From: Spodoptera frugiperda
Lineage: Eukaryota > Arthropoda > Insecta > Lepidoptera > Noctuidae
Reading direction: 5' to 3'
Length of the DNA stretch: 64,000 nucleotides
NCBI RefSeq assembly: GCF_023101765.2
Contig: NC_064234.1
Span: 3,906,001 to 3,970,000, forward strand
Position numbers and translations under genes: made by a program. Positions 53,372-64,000 of this stretch are shown here, one piece after another. The notes under the pieces were generated by a model. It did no database searches, was not told the origin of the DNA, and worked only from the letters and a program-made list of their open reading frames with translations. Numbering within the stretch: position 1 is the first letter of the stretch; each line of letters opens with the position of its first letter.

Positions 53372-56302
53372 ATGGTGGGTGCAGTGACCATACGGACTTT
53401 TCACAGTTTGTTTTATAAACACAATAATGTTGTTCTGTTATTTAATTATACTTTTCTTTTCTTTCATGCGTGGCCTACAGGAGGAACTTGACAAGAGTCA
53501 GATTCAGCGTAAGTTTTCTTATTACATATTAACATTACTATCTTGTCATATTAATATTGGATTTCGTAATAAATTTTAAAGAAAAATTTCAATTTTAAAC
53601 GTTTCTCAAAAAGCTCTCACATCACATTTAATGTAAAACATATTACATCACACAAACAGCCTATAAGTGGCCACTGCTAACCAAAGCCTCTTCTCGCATG
53701 GAGAAGGTTTGAGCATTAATCACCACGCTTGCTCAATACAGTTTGGCATAATTAGAATTTATAAGCCCAGGTTTTCTCACCATGTTTTCCTTCACCGTTT
53801 GTGTAATACCGATGTGAAACATAATGTTGATAAGTAATTAAAGTCCTTTACTGAATTGCTAGTAAACTGATGAAGTATATCAAGTAATAAGATAGGTATG
53901 ATTATATTAAAATTAAATAACATAGTAATCATATAAAATAGATCGTAAATTCAGAACTCAGAAATACTCTAGGTATAATAAATATGCTATGATTCTTAAT
54001 ATGAAGTGCGTTGCAAAATTGAGTTAGGTAACTACTTCTATGTTTCCTGTTTCCTTCAATAAAAATAATTATATTTTTCTTTGAATGCAGTTCTGCAAAA
54101 TGCCTTCGATGCTTTTGATCATGAGAAGAAAGGAGTTATCAGCACTGACATGATTGGCACGATCCTGGAAATGTTAGGTCATGAACTGGATGAAGACACC
54201 CTAAAAGAAATCATCACTGAAGTTGATGTCGATGGTGAGTTCAATGACCATCAATAGCATATAAATCAAGTCAACCATTCCTACCATACCCAACCACCCC
54301 AACTACATCAAAAAGATCTCGATCTCGGAAGAGGATCTCTATATTTACACACTCAGTTGTATTATTGGTATAGTTTACATTAGCATCATAACATATTATT
54401 ACTTCAGTTATCCATAAAGTACAATTATATCTAGTAAGAAACAGCACAAAAACTAATTTCATCATGTATTTGTGTACTTATATATTTTATTACAAAGTCA
54501 CACAAATACATTCTGCTTCATGTAAATGTCGTCCAACATCGTAGATGGCGCTAGTAGTATTTAATGTTAGTGCGCCATCTTGTTTAGTAGTATGTATTAT
54601 GCCCGGCAGATGGCGTTTTTATCAAAAGTATTAGCTTCACTCAACGCGGCGACGACGATTAAAATTGTACACAATTTAACTTACAAATTTAATTATATTG
54701 AATATAATAATTATAATCTTATCAATACTGTTTATTAAGAAACATTTTTCTAGAAAATATCTTACAATAAAAAAGGTATCATTGCTGTTTACAAAAACGC
54801 CTATATGAAGGGAGTCTATTTATAAAAGGACATAATAATATGAGTACATTTGAATAAAAAAAACCGTAAAAAATAACAAAAAGAATCAAACCAAAAAAAA
54901 TAAGCCCCACCGTGACAATGTTTTCACATTGCCGTGACCAGGATTCGAACCTGGGTTACTACGGCCACAACGTAGGGTCCTAACCACTAGACGATCACGG
55001 CTACCGAGGCATGTAATTCTTTGTCGAAATTAGTAACCACGTTCGACGCGGCAATTTGTTTATATCTCTATGACGTCATAATTGTTTACAGGAAAGGGTG
55101 AATTACAGTTCAGAGATTTCTGCGCATTAGCTGCTAAGTTCTTGACAGAAGAAGAAGAAGACGATGAAGCTATGTTGAAGGAATTAAGAGAAGCTTTTAG
55201 GTTATACGACAAAGAAGGTACGATACAAAAAGATTTTACAGTACATTATTACTATTAATTTACTTAAAAAAATAAATTAAACAGGTGTTTATAATATAAG
55301 AATATTAACTCTATATGTATAAGGTAGTAGACTCAAGAATAGGACTCTATATAAGGCAGACTCAATGTTTATTTAACTTCTTTATGTTCTCGATCTATCT
55401 AAATTACTTCACTATTCTAATCTTCAAATATAACACTCCCTCCCATTAAAGCCGTAACAGAGGCAGATAATTTTTGAACACCTTATATTTATTAAACCAT
55501 CTTTCGTTTATACAATAATAATTGGGTAGTTTCCTAGGATAAAAATAAATTTCAATATAATAAAATATCCTAAAATAATCGTATTTTCATTCATTCATTT
55601 GACGATATACTTATTTATTTAATTTTTCTTGCTATTTTTTGCGTAATAAGTATGCTATTTGACGCAAAAAAATTATGACGTCATAATTTGCAATGTCATA
55701 CAAAATTCATAGAAAAGTAACGTTTTTGACATTTCGATAAAAGTATTGAATTTGACTAGTAGGATAATACCCTATTATGATCTACTTAGTTACTCAATTT
55801 TATATGATTTGCTCCAGGAAACGGTTACATCACGACAGATGTGTTGAAAGAGATCTTCAAGGAGTTGGACAACACCATCTCAGCTGAGGACTTGGACACC
55901 ATGATTGATGAAATTGATTCTGATGGATCAGGAACTGTGGACTTTGATGGTAAGTTACATCATATTATTTAACAAACTAAAATTTTTTTGAGAGAGGCAA
56001 TATCGTTCAATTACTTCTCCCGTCTTGGGTGAGGCGGAAGGGAGTGTCAGTCTCTTAAACTGACTAAAAACCACACCGTTCCTACTCCTACTATAGTGAC
56101 TTGAATCTGAAATCAGAATAGCTATTAATTTTCTTTACATAATGTAGACTTTCTTAATAACACTCCAAAACTGAGTACAAATAGGTTTCTAAGTATTCTG
56201 ATATCTAAAAAATAGTTTTGTGATTGTGACCATGTTACACACGTGTGACTTTATCATATTATTTTTGTTTCAGAATTCCTTGAAGTAATGACAGGAGAAT
56301 AA
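53372..56302 (+). CDS. TpnC: troponin C, copy 2 (one-site type)
   Basis: Calcium-binding subunit of muscle troponin. Six coding exons with GT-AG introns: 53372-53374 (Met only), 53481-53508, 54091-54234, 55092-55217, 55818-55949, 56274-56302 (TAA). The product is 153 residues, starting MEELDKSQIQ and ending LEVMTGE. Loop I (DHEKKGVISTDM) and loop III (DKEGNGYITTDV) lack calcium ligands, as in other insect copies. Loop II is DVDGKGELQFRD, with Lys at position 5 and Asp in place of the final Glu, so it is probably impaired. Loop IV (DSDGSGTVDFDE) is canonical. Only one good site remains, as in F1-type isoforms linked to stretch activation. The helix after loop II has a run of acidic residues (TEEEEDDEA), two residues longer than in copy 1. 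Introns are compact (106-857 bp) and match copy 1 in position and phase. A tRNA gene lies antisense in intron 3. The F1 orthology is an inference. Confidence 0.97.
53650..53815 (-). repeat. LINE-related repeat in TpnC intron 2
   Basis: AAGTGGCCACTGCTAACCAA, AGCCTCTTCTCGCATGGAGA, AGGTTTGAGCATTAATCACC and CAGGTTTTCTCACCATGTTT. A common lepidopteran dispersed repeat whose first part is the reverse of the RTE-like tail. A partial copy is at 63718-63765. Confidence 0.55.
54893..54900 (-). terminator. pol III T-run for tRNA-His
   Basis: Eight consecutive T residues on the minus strand, about 30 bases past the tRNA 3' end. Confidence 0.6.
54930..55001 (-). tRNA. tRNA-His (anticodon GTG)
   Basis: Read on the minus strand: acceptor stem GCCGTGA paired exactly with TCACGGC, D arm with TCTAGTGGTTAGGAC (internal A box TCTAGTGGTTA), anticodon stem CTACG/CGTAG around loop TTGTGGC (anticodon GTG), variable loop TAAC, and T arm CCAGG-TTCGAAT-CCTGG (B box GGTTCGAATCC). 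The next base gives discriminator A; no intron. A run of eight T (minus strand; plus 54893-54900) about 30 bases downstream is a pol III terminator. It is embedded antisense in intron 3 of troponin C copy 2. Confidence 0.95.
55984..56100 (-). repeat. repeat family A, copy 11, in TpnC intron 5
   Basis: TTTTTTTGAGAGAGGCAATA, ATTACTTCTCCCGTCTTGGG, TGAGGCGGAAGGGAGTGTCA, CTGACTAAAAACCACACCGT. Occupies about a third of the 324-bp intron 5. Confidence 0.8.
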
Positions 56303-56346
56303 ATTCATCAATATCAGTGTTATAGGATAATATTAATCAAATTGTA

Positions 56347-56352
56347 AATAAA
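56347..56352 (+). terminator. polyadenylation signal, TpnC copy 2
   Basis: AATAAA 45 bases after the TAA stop. Confidence 0.5.
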
Positions 56353-56399
56353 AAATGTACCTAATTATTAATAGTTGTAAGTAAACTAGATAAGATAAC

Positions 56400-57361
56400 G
56401 ACGGAACACTAAAACAAATGCTTTTGCTATGGAAAAAACTATAATTTCATAACCAAAGGCTTGCTATGTGTTTCGAAAACCAAAGAACAATTTTAATTTA
56501 ATAAGCTAAATAGCTGCGCGCAGTATTTTTATTAAAAGCAAATATTGAAATTACAAACTGTTTTAATTTCTATTTTCCTTTACCCATAACCACGACATCT
56601 AGTGAACGATTCGAGAACTACTAAGACTGTAGTTACTTGCACTTTGTACAATACCTACTAGGTGGCGGTGTATGAAGGAAACTGAAAGTCCATCCAAGTT
56701 ATTAATTTTTTTAGCAATGCATTTGAATATAGCATGAACCAAATAGTTTAGTATTTTTTATACATGTGACAAAACAAATCTAGAAATTTTATGTCTAGGA
56801 AAGTAGTAACTTAAAACCCCAATACCACAAAAAAAATGTATATCATCAAATAGCTATGCAATAATGCAATGGATTGTAATTAATTAATTAAACCTGCAGT
56901 CACTTGAAACATCATCAGTCATCGTAAAAATTAGGCACACACAGCAAAAATAAAATAATAGTACCTATATAATAATTTGTTGAGCTATCTATAGATATTA
57001 TTATTTATTGTAATCAAATTACTTATAATAAATGCATCAGTTCAGCAATTGACTGCCTGAGCTATTAGAACAGTTGATAGGTAATTTATACATGTGTAAC
57101 AAATAAATGCATTCAAACTGTATTTGTAATAATACAGATAATAAAATATGTATATTATAGTCTAGACCTCGAAATTACAGTAGGCATATTAAACCTGATA
57201 ATAAAATAACAGCCTAATCAATTAAAACTGGCAGCATATATGTAAGTAGGTCGAAATTTAAAAAAAAACTGGTCCTATTTCGAATACTTCGTTTTAAAAT
57301 TGGGTCAGTTACATTTAAAAATTTTACTCACAGAAAACCGATTTGAAACAAACCTTGTGTG
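56400..57361. other. intergenic, nothing recognised
   Basis: AT-rich sequence after troponin C copy 2, with no supported gene, RNA or repeat family. Confidence 0.4.
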
Positions 57362-57545
57362 TGTATGACTATGTGAGTGAGGTTACCGAAGGCCTAATTC
57401 CCCAACAATCCTTAAATTCCTAACCCCAAAAAGCCGGCAACACACTTGTAACATCTCTGGCCTACCTTGTGTTCATGGGCGGGGGCGATTACTTACTATG
57501 AGATGACCCATATGCTTGTTTACCAGCTTATATCATAAAAGAAAA
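57362..57545 (-). repeat. repeat family B, copy 7
   Basis: GTGAGTGAGGTTACCGAAGG, CCTAATTCCCCAACAATCCT, CCAAAAAGCCGGCAACACAC, CATGGGCGGGGGCGATTACT and TTTACCAGCTTATATCATAA. Confidence 0.7.
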
Positions 57546-58450
57546 TGTTGTTAATAATTTTAATCCTATCTGACGTCTTATAACGTTAGTAAGTGGACTA
57601 ATATTTCGCTATATTCCATTAACATCCACGTTTCTGAATGGAATTCCATGACGAATTGAGTTTTCTAAACAAAATGAAGTTAGGTATTGAAAAGTGTTAG
57701 ATCGGAACAGCGCTGAACGTAACTGCGGACGGTTTCTTCACTAATTGTATAACGTTCTGAAGCAATGGTTTTACTTTTGTTTGGCTTTACGACACTGGAG
57801 CAGTAAACGGTAATGTTACAAGTGTCGCTGTAATCAACTAATTTAGATCATTTCTCATTACTTAACTACTTTTACTATAAATGAATTACCGGATTGTAGT
57901 TCTGTTTTGTTTAGCTGTTTTATGAAAACAACAGCCGTTTCATGTCCAATCAAAATTGTAATTGTTCAAGCAATCCTGTTAATGAGTACAGAAAATATTA
58001 TTACCTGTGTTTAAGTTTGTACAATTATTATATCTATTGGAGTACTGACAGATTTAATTGAATGGAAGATATGAACACATGTGGCATGTAGCCAACGATA
58101 AATAAAAATAAATCGCAATAAACAATTAAATTGTAATGGTATATTGAAACAACAATGTAGGCAATGATATACCTACAAGTAAACTCTATTTCTATTTTTT
58201 TTAATAGTTTCTTAAGAGAAAATTATAGTAATAATTAATATTTTCGACATGCTGATGCAAACTCTCTTACTACATACATAATAAGTCTTACAATTACATA
58301 CACAACACACATTTTATTTTTACACCATACTTTGTAACATAAACAAAACAATAACACCGAACCGTACGATTGAATTCTTGGCAATCTAGATGACACATTG
58401 ACAGTTGACTCCCTCTTTGGCCGAATAACAAGTTCCGCTGTCGCGTGAGG

Positions 58451-58579
58451 CTAGAGGTCGTGCCAGCCGTAGGGCATACAAAAGGTCACTCCAATAGCAC
58501 TGGTAGGAATGAAATGATCCAATTTGAAAGCCAGAAGGTCTCTATAAACGTCATTACGATTATAAATGACATGCCTACA
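58451..58579 (-). CDS. possible terminal exon of an unknown gene
   Basis: On the minus strand a branch-point-like TACTAAT and an acceptor TTATTATGTAG precede an open frame of about 42 codons: VIYNRNDVYRDLLAFKLD, then FIPTSAIGVTFCMPYGWHDL, ending at TAG (58451-58453). The amino-acid composition looks like real coding sequence and the GC content exceeds the surroundings. No family is recognised and no preceding exon was found. A second frame (to about 58393, ending NCQCVI) is also open, so the true frame is uncertain and the region could be an unrecognised repeat. Confidence 0.25.
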   Translation of the reverse strand, partial: CRHVIYNRNDVYRDLLAFKLDHFIPTSAIGVTFCMPYGWHDL

Positions 58580-58664
58580 TAATAATTAGTAAATGTTTTT
58601 GTCATTTATCATTGAACTTACGCTCGTATGTAGAGCCTAAATTAAATAAATAAAACATATTATT

Positions 58665-58760
58665 AGAAATTGAAACAGGATATTTACCATGTTTCTTAAT
58701 TTCTATGAGTTTTCGTTATTTCGGCACTGTAGCAAGCGCCACGATCAGAGATGAACAAAA
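58665..58760 (-). repeat. dispersed repeat family G, copy 1
   Basis: GAAACAGGATATTTACCATG, TTTCGGCACTGTAGCAAGCG and CCACGATCAGAGATGAAC are the reverse complement of the copy at 59822-59920. Confidence 0.5.
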
Positions 58761-59821
58761 TATCAGAAACTCATAATACTTAGATATTTATAATTCTGTT
58801 TTCTAATGACATTGTTAGTGATCATATCAGTTATAAAAAAAACATGGGGATACAGAAATATCTTTATTTTTATACCTGTATATCAAATAGCTGTGTCATC
58901 AGTACCTACCTAGGCGTGTATTTTATAATAGCATCATGACTATCGAAACTTTTAGGTTAATTATTGTGAAGTTTAAATTAAAACCTATAATTTACGACAA
59001 GAGTATATTATGTAATGTGAAGTTAACCTCTATATAGTACATAATGAAGGGAAACTCGTTAATATCTCATTAATTAACCATGATGGAAAAGCCATGCGCT
59101 TTTGACACCTCTCTCCAAATATGTGATAATGTATAGATTAATATTCCTTCCTTTATATTTCACACACATACATAACTAATACTATTACGTAATAGTTATG
59201 TGAAATATTCAATCATTATTCTATTTTTTCTTTATTTAAATTTGGTAGGTCGCCAGGGAATGAAACAGATTGATAACTAGAGCAGTCCACTTCGAATAAT
59301 GTCGTTTGCAACATAATTCTATTGCAAACAACCAATTGCTTTGAATTGCTACGTACTCGTACGTGACCAGATAGGCTATATTTTAGAACCTACACAAAAA
59401 AAGTTTAGAAACAAACACTTCGCGGCTGTCCCCGTTCACGTAAATATGTTATGCTCGTAGTATTTTGTTTTTACATGCTATGCCTATTGATATTTTCACT
59501 CGGTCATTTACATTCTGTTACGTATTTAAATAACTGAAATATTTTATTTTTTCTACTGTAATCAACCAGTTAACCTACCTCGGTTTGCTTCAAATTCTAG
59601 GAACATGATAATTAAAAATGATTTATTTTTATAGGAGCAATTTTATAGCAGTGTGTATCTGACAGACGGACTTACTGACCGATTTATTATCTACTCCTCT
59701 ATTACAAAGAGACTTAGAAAGAAATGATTTAAATACTGCCTATAAAGGCAATACCTGAACATAGTAGAGGTAATAATTATGTCTAACAAAATAGGTATGT
59801 CTCTGATAACAATCATTTACT

Positions 59822-59920
59822 CCAGTTCATCCGTGATCATGACGCTCGCAACATTGCCGAAATATTAGAAACTCATAGACGTAAATAAACGTGGTAAATA
59901 TCCCGTCTTAAGTTCTAATG
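59822..59920 (+). repeat. dispersed repeat family G, copy 2
   Basis: AGTTCATCCGTGATCATGAC, GCTCGCAACATTGCCGAAAT, ATTAGAAACTCATAGAC and CGTGGTAAATATCCCGTCTT. Inverted relative to 58665-58760; parent element unknown. Confidence 0.5.
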
Positions 59921-60569
59921 TTAGATAACAATCATGTTACATTTTAAACAATAGCCAAAACACCAAATCGTTTAAATATTTCTATTCAAACAGGCCAATC
60001 AAAGCTAAAACCATGGAATTTATTGTAAACCATACCCATAATATATCAAGCTATCTATTCGCAAATTGCGAAACTCAGACGCATAGGAATGAAAGCCCAA
60101 CAAGATTAATGGTTCATTACCTTCAACTAGCAACATATTAGGGCTCGTTTGCGGTTCAATTCCCATCTCAGTACATTTCTTCCTGCTACCGAGAGCTTGT
60201 GTGATTGATATTACAAGACGGAAATTGCATTCACAACAATTTGTGCCAGTAATTTTGTAAATTAAGCTGTTATAAAGACGTCGTTATGTTCATGAGCTTA
60301 TGATCATAACTTACTTTAGTTAACTCGTAATTTTAACTTAATTTAAAATAATTGTCATATAAACATGCTGTAATGATTGGAGACAGATACAAATGTGCTA
60401 GTTAAATTCTAAAGTATAACGTGAGACGAGAAACAATGCATTTAGTTTATTTTATGATGATTGATTGAACTATTTGTTCAAGGAAAAAATAGGACTTTAC
60501 TAAGATTAGTTTCTTTAAAAAACTTCTCTGGGCTACGCCGAAGGCTGAACTAAACAACCCAAAAAAAAA
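59921..60569. other. intergenic, nothing recognised
   Basis: AT-rich, no supported feature. Confidence 0.4.
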
Positions 60570-60712
60570 TATCTGCGATCTAGGTAGCGGGTTACCGGTT
60601 CTACCTCGAAAAGCAGGTGTTAGTTTGGTTTTTAGTCAGTAAGAGTCTGACACTCACTCTCTCTCGCCCAAGGCGGCAAAAATCATTAATAAAAGCCATT
60701 TTTTTTAAAAGA
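60570..60712 (+). repeat. repeat family A, copy 12
   Basis: TAGCGGGTTACCGGTTCTAC, CTCGAAAAGCAGG, TTTTTAGTCAGTAAGAGTCT, GACACTCACTCTC and CGCCCAAGGCGG. The tail region is rearranged. Confidence 0.75.
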
Positions 60713-61742
60713 GTAACGATGGAGTTTATTTGTTCTTCTCCATTCAAATTTATTCATCTAGCTTGACGGATGGATAATTCAATTTGACATTTTAAAAGTG
60801 ATTAATTAAAGATTAATTGAAATAAATGCTTTGACTTTGACATTAGATGATATCCCCTCTCAAAAAAGCATAATAATTTCAAATTCGGTGACTTTTTAAT
60901 AATTGCTTTTGGTTCTTCTAGTACTGCAAGGTTAATAATATTTTTCTTCTAAACGATATGCAATATATTTTATTTATAAGACCACATATTTTGTATTTAA
61001 CTAAACTGCACCATTAAATTAAAGTTTAACGCTCCAATTTATTTTATTGCTCAACAAACATTAAGTTTTTGAACAAATATTTATACATAATAAATTAATT
61101 CGAAATTCATTAGTGATGCAATTTGTCTCTACATGATCTTTAAACCAGAATCTCTGCGAATGTGCCGTTGACTTAATAGTTGGCATAGATTAATTGTTAC
61201 TGAGATAACAGATAGATAACTGGTACCTGTCATCTGTTGCAATTTACACGCTAGTTAGTTGTATTGAAATATGAGGCTAAATAATTAATTCTTAAGTAGT
61301 TACTCTGAATACCTTATGTACTATTATAATATACAGACAAAAGTAACTAAAATTGTAATTTACTAAATATAATGTTTACTGTGCAACTGTCACTACAGCA
61401 GTAAAGTAATTAAAAAAAAATATCTCTAAAAAAAGGTTTTTTGACAAGTCAGTTCTCAATTAAATATTAGGTTTTACCATAACCGCAAAAACCTTGATTT
61501 GACGTCAAGCGTAGGTAGATACTATTAGGTACCCACTTACTTACCGTACTAATTACGTTCTGTCACCACATACTGTAAAATTTTCAAGGAGATTATTTTC
61601 TTTTTGGTTTATACATAATTATTTCCTGCACAAAGATTGATGAAGTCCTCTATAAATTACAATTGTTTTTCTTTTTTAACGCCTAAGTTAAACGAGAAAA
61701 GATAGGTGAACGAAAGAAAATTTATTTATTTAAAGACTATAG
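60713..61742. other. intergenic, nothing recognised
   Basis: AT-rich, no supported feature. Confidence 0.4.
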
Positions 61743-61889
61743 CTAGTCTTTAGCCCGGCAAAAACTTGTTAAACCTTGCCTGGACTTCCACAAATAATTC
61801 AAGACCAAAAATAGCGAAATCGATCCAGTTTCGTTTTCGAGTTTTAGCGAGACTAACGAACAGCAATTAATTTTTATTTTATGTATAGA
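61743..61889 (-). mobile_element. Helitron-like fragment
   Basis: On the minus strand from TCTATACATAAAATAAAAAT to AGACTAGCT. It shares GTTCGTTAGTCTCGC-like sequence and layout with 25832-25994. The ends fit the TC...CTAG rule; the hairpin is not clear. Confidence 0.45.
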
Positions 61890-62408
61890 TAGAAAAGTAA
61901 CAAAGAGAACAATTTTCTGCCACATATTATTATTAAACCATTAAATTATCACAAAAAGGTCACCTCTGTCAGCGTTTAACTTTTTATAAATAACTTATTT
62001 TATGATCCGGTTCAAAAGCCCACAGTCATAGTATATTGTGTGGCGTAATTAAATCTAAAAGCATTGATAACGAGCCGCATATTGTTCCATGTTTACGGAT
62101 CTGATACGAAAAGGTCAGTTTGTGAGCTGTTTTCTTTTCAAGGAAACCTTCGACTGGTTTATACGTCATTGTATTTATGGAATGTTTAAAGTTTTGCACG
62201 TGGAGTAAAAGGTTGTAGTAATGGTTAGGTTTATTTGTGTTTTTACAGCAATTTCGAGAAAACATTGAATCACAAAACAGTAGTAACTTTAGTCAGTCGG
62301 TAGTAGTGGGTTTTTTTATGGAAGAATCTACGTAAGCTTTTCAGGGGTTCTCCCTGTATATCAGAGTTTTAAGTAAATTGTAGTGTTTAAAAAGAAAAAA
62401 AAATCGAT

Positions 62409-62540
62409 TTTTTAAGGTGGGAAAATCATCCAATGACGAGGTAGTGTCAGACTCTTACTGACTAAAAACTACCCCGTTCCTACTCTTGCTTTTCGAGCCG
62501 AAGCCGGTAAACCCGCAAGGAAGTCCACAGGTCCGAGAAA
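62409..62540 (-). repeat. repeat family A, copy 13
   Basis: TTTTTTAAGGTGGGAAAATC, ATCCAATGACGAGGTAGTGT, CAGACTCTTACTGACTAAAA, ACTACCCCGTTCCTACTC and GTCCACAGGTCCG. The CCCGCCTTGGGCG hairpin block is deleted. Confidence 0.8.
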
Positions 62541-64000
62541 AAAATATCTTAGGATTTAAAAAAAGTATAAATTCATGTTGATTAATCGCTCCAATCTGCT
62601 TTACAACCACGTTGTAAGCGTTTTGTAAACTCACAAAGCATGTAGCACAGTCAATAACCAACGGGGCCTAGGCATTCAGTCTGCAAATTAAGTACTTCCT
62701 GGACACTATACAATTATATGAACCCAATTCCATCGCATTCCGGCTAACCGAGTTAGAGGTAAATTGGCCGCACTCTATAATTCATGGAGCAACAGTATTG
62801 ACACACAATTATGATTAATAGAATAGAGTTTCGACTTCGAAAAGAACAAAGGTAACAATTTGAGGCGTGAGGCTAAGCCGAAGGTCAAACGATAACACGA
62901 TAACTTGTCAGCATGACATGACCATACCATGACAAGGTCAAACCACACACGTCTTATTGTTCTACTGATAAGGTCGAAATTGGCTTAATTTTCGATTTAA
63001 TTTCGGCTGACATGTTTATTAGAGCAGTGGCTGAATGATTTGTATGAGATCAGATTAGACATAATGTATGGTTTCCAGGCATGTTGTATGTGGTTCATGG
63101 TGCTAATCAGTCATTTTGTAATGGAAAGGGTTTTGACGGATGTAGGAAATTGTACGAAATAATATGTTGTTGTTATTGCCTTCCGCGCTTTTAATCTGCG
63201 ATTACTGTACAATGTTAATTAAGGAATTGCGTGAAATATATATTAAGTGAATGCTTTTTTCATAGTAACTTTTTGGTTCAGTTGAATACAAAATTGCTTA
63301 TTGTGTTTAAGGAAATTGAGTCTTATTGCACTTATAAGGAAAATTCTTAATTATAATGCTTATAATTATTATGTAATAACTAAATAAGGTTCCTACAACT
63401 GATATTATCAGACAAGCAGGCCTCTGACGGGGCAATTGATATTAGACTTATAAGGAACTGGGAACGAGTGAAGTCGTGAGTATACCTATTGTATAATGGC
63501 AACGGTGACTAAATAGTAGCCACGACCTGGCTGATTTTATCTGGATTGTAGACAAGACTAAGTTCGAGTTGTCTGTATAGTGACATACATTTGTTGGGAG
63601 AGTGTTAATTTGCGACATACCTCCTAAAGGAATTTTCATTGTACTTGATACGTACACGATTATTTAAATTTCTGCTTTAAGACCTATATCTTATATAGTT
63701 TCACACATCATCAGCTTTTAAGTGGCCTCTGCTGACCAAAGGCCTCTTCTCATCTACTTTACATGTTACATGAACCGATCGTATGCAGAGGTCTATATAT
63801 AACCTAACGCCCATCTCCCATTGAATTAGGCTGAGACAATGGATCGAAAATTGCAACGAATCTAGATTGCATCTTTCATTTAAATGGAGATACATCGATA
63901 CGCCTACGTAAACGATAAGTTTTGTTAAAACTAAATTTATCTAATGTTTTACAACGCGGTTTGACGGCACCTTATTCAAAACAACATAAAAAATAAGATT
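62541..64000. other. gene-free right edge
   Basis: AT-rich. A partial LINE-related repeat (AAGTGGCCTCTGCTGACCAA, AGGCCTCTTCTC) lies at 63718-63765. No gene supported. Confidence 0.45.

Overview
This is eukaryotic, AT-rich, intron-containing DNA. It is almost certainly from a lepidopteran insect: it carries two insect-type troponin C genes with short coding exons, several dispersed repeat families of the kind common in moth genomes (tRNA-derived SINEs, MITEs, short Helitrons, an RTE-like LINE tail), a BEL/Pao retrotransposon and a Tc1 relic. The species cannot be named from the sequence alone. There are no operons, CRISPR arrays or bacterial features.

Layout. 1-10.8 kb is gene-poor and filled with repeats. 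10.8-13.1 kb holds the last two coding exons of a membrane leucine-rich-repeat protein with a degenerate Ig-like stretch; its start exon is not identified. 13.4-15.0 kb is a decayed Tc1-type transposon. 15-24.4 kb is intergenic, with SINEs, several inverted-repeat elements and a perfect 35-bp palindrome. 24.5-34.3 kb is troponin C copy 1 (six coding exons, 153 residues), whose large introns carry a hAT element, a Helitron fragment and a MITE. 35.3-43.5 kb is a composite: a fold-back element with arms of about 0.8 kb, made from the 3' end of a mariner-like transposon, into which a 6.3-kb BEL/Pao element has inserted. The BEL element has identical LTRs and a CCCTA target duplication but broken reading frames. 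43.5-53.3 kb is intergenic with SINE and MITE copies. 53.4-56.3 kb is troponin C copy 2 (six coding exons, 153 residues), with a tRNA-His(GTG) gene antisense in its third intron. 56.3-64 kb is gene-poor, apart from a possible terminal exon of an unknown gene near 58.5 kb on the minus strand.

The biological core is the tandem troponin C pair. Both copies have the same five intron positions and phases, including a first coding exon that encodes only the start Met, so they arose by duplication. Copy 1 keeps canonical calcium ligands in EF-hands II and IV. Copy 2 keeps them only in IV, its loop II being degenerate. This parallels the two-site and one-site (F2/F1) troponin C split described in insect flight muscle. 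About 19 kb of repeat-rich DNA, including the fold-back/BEL composite, separates the two.
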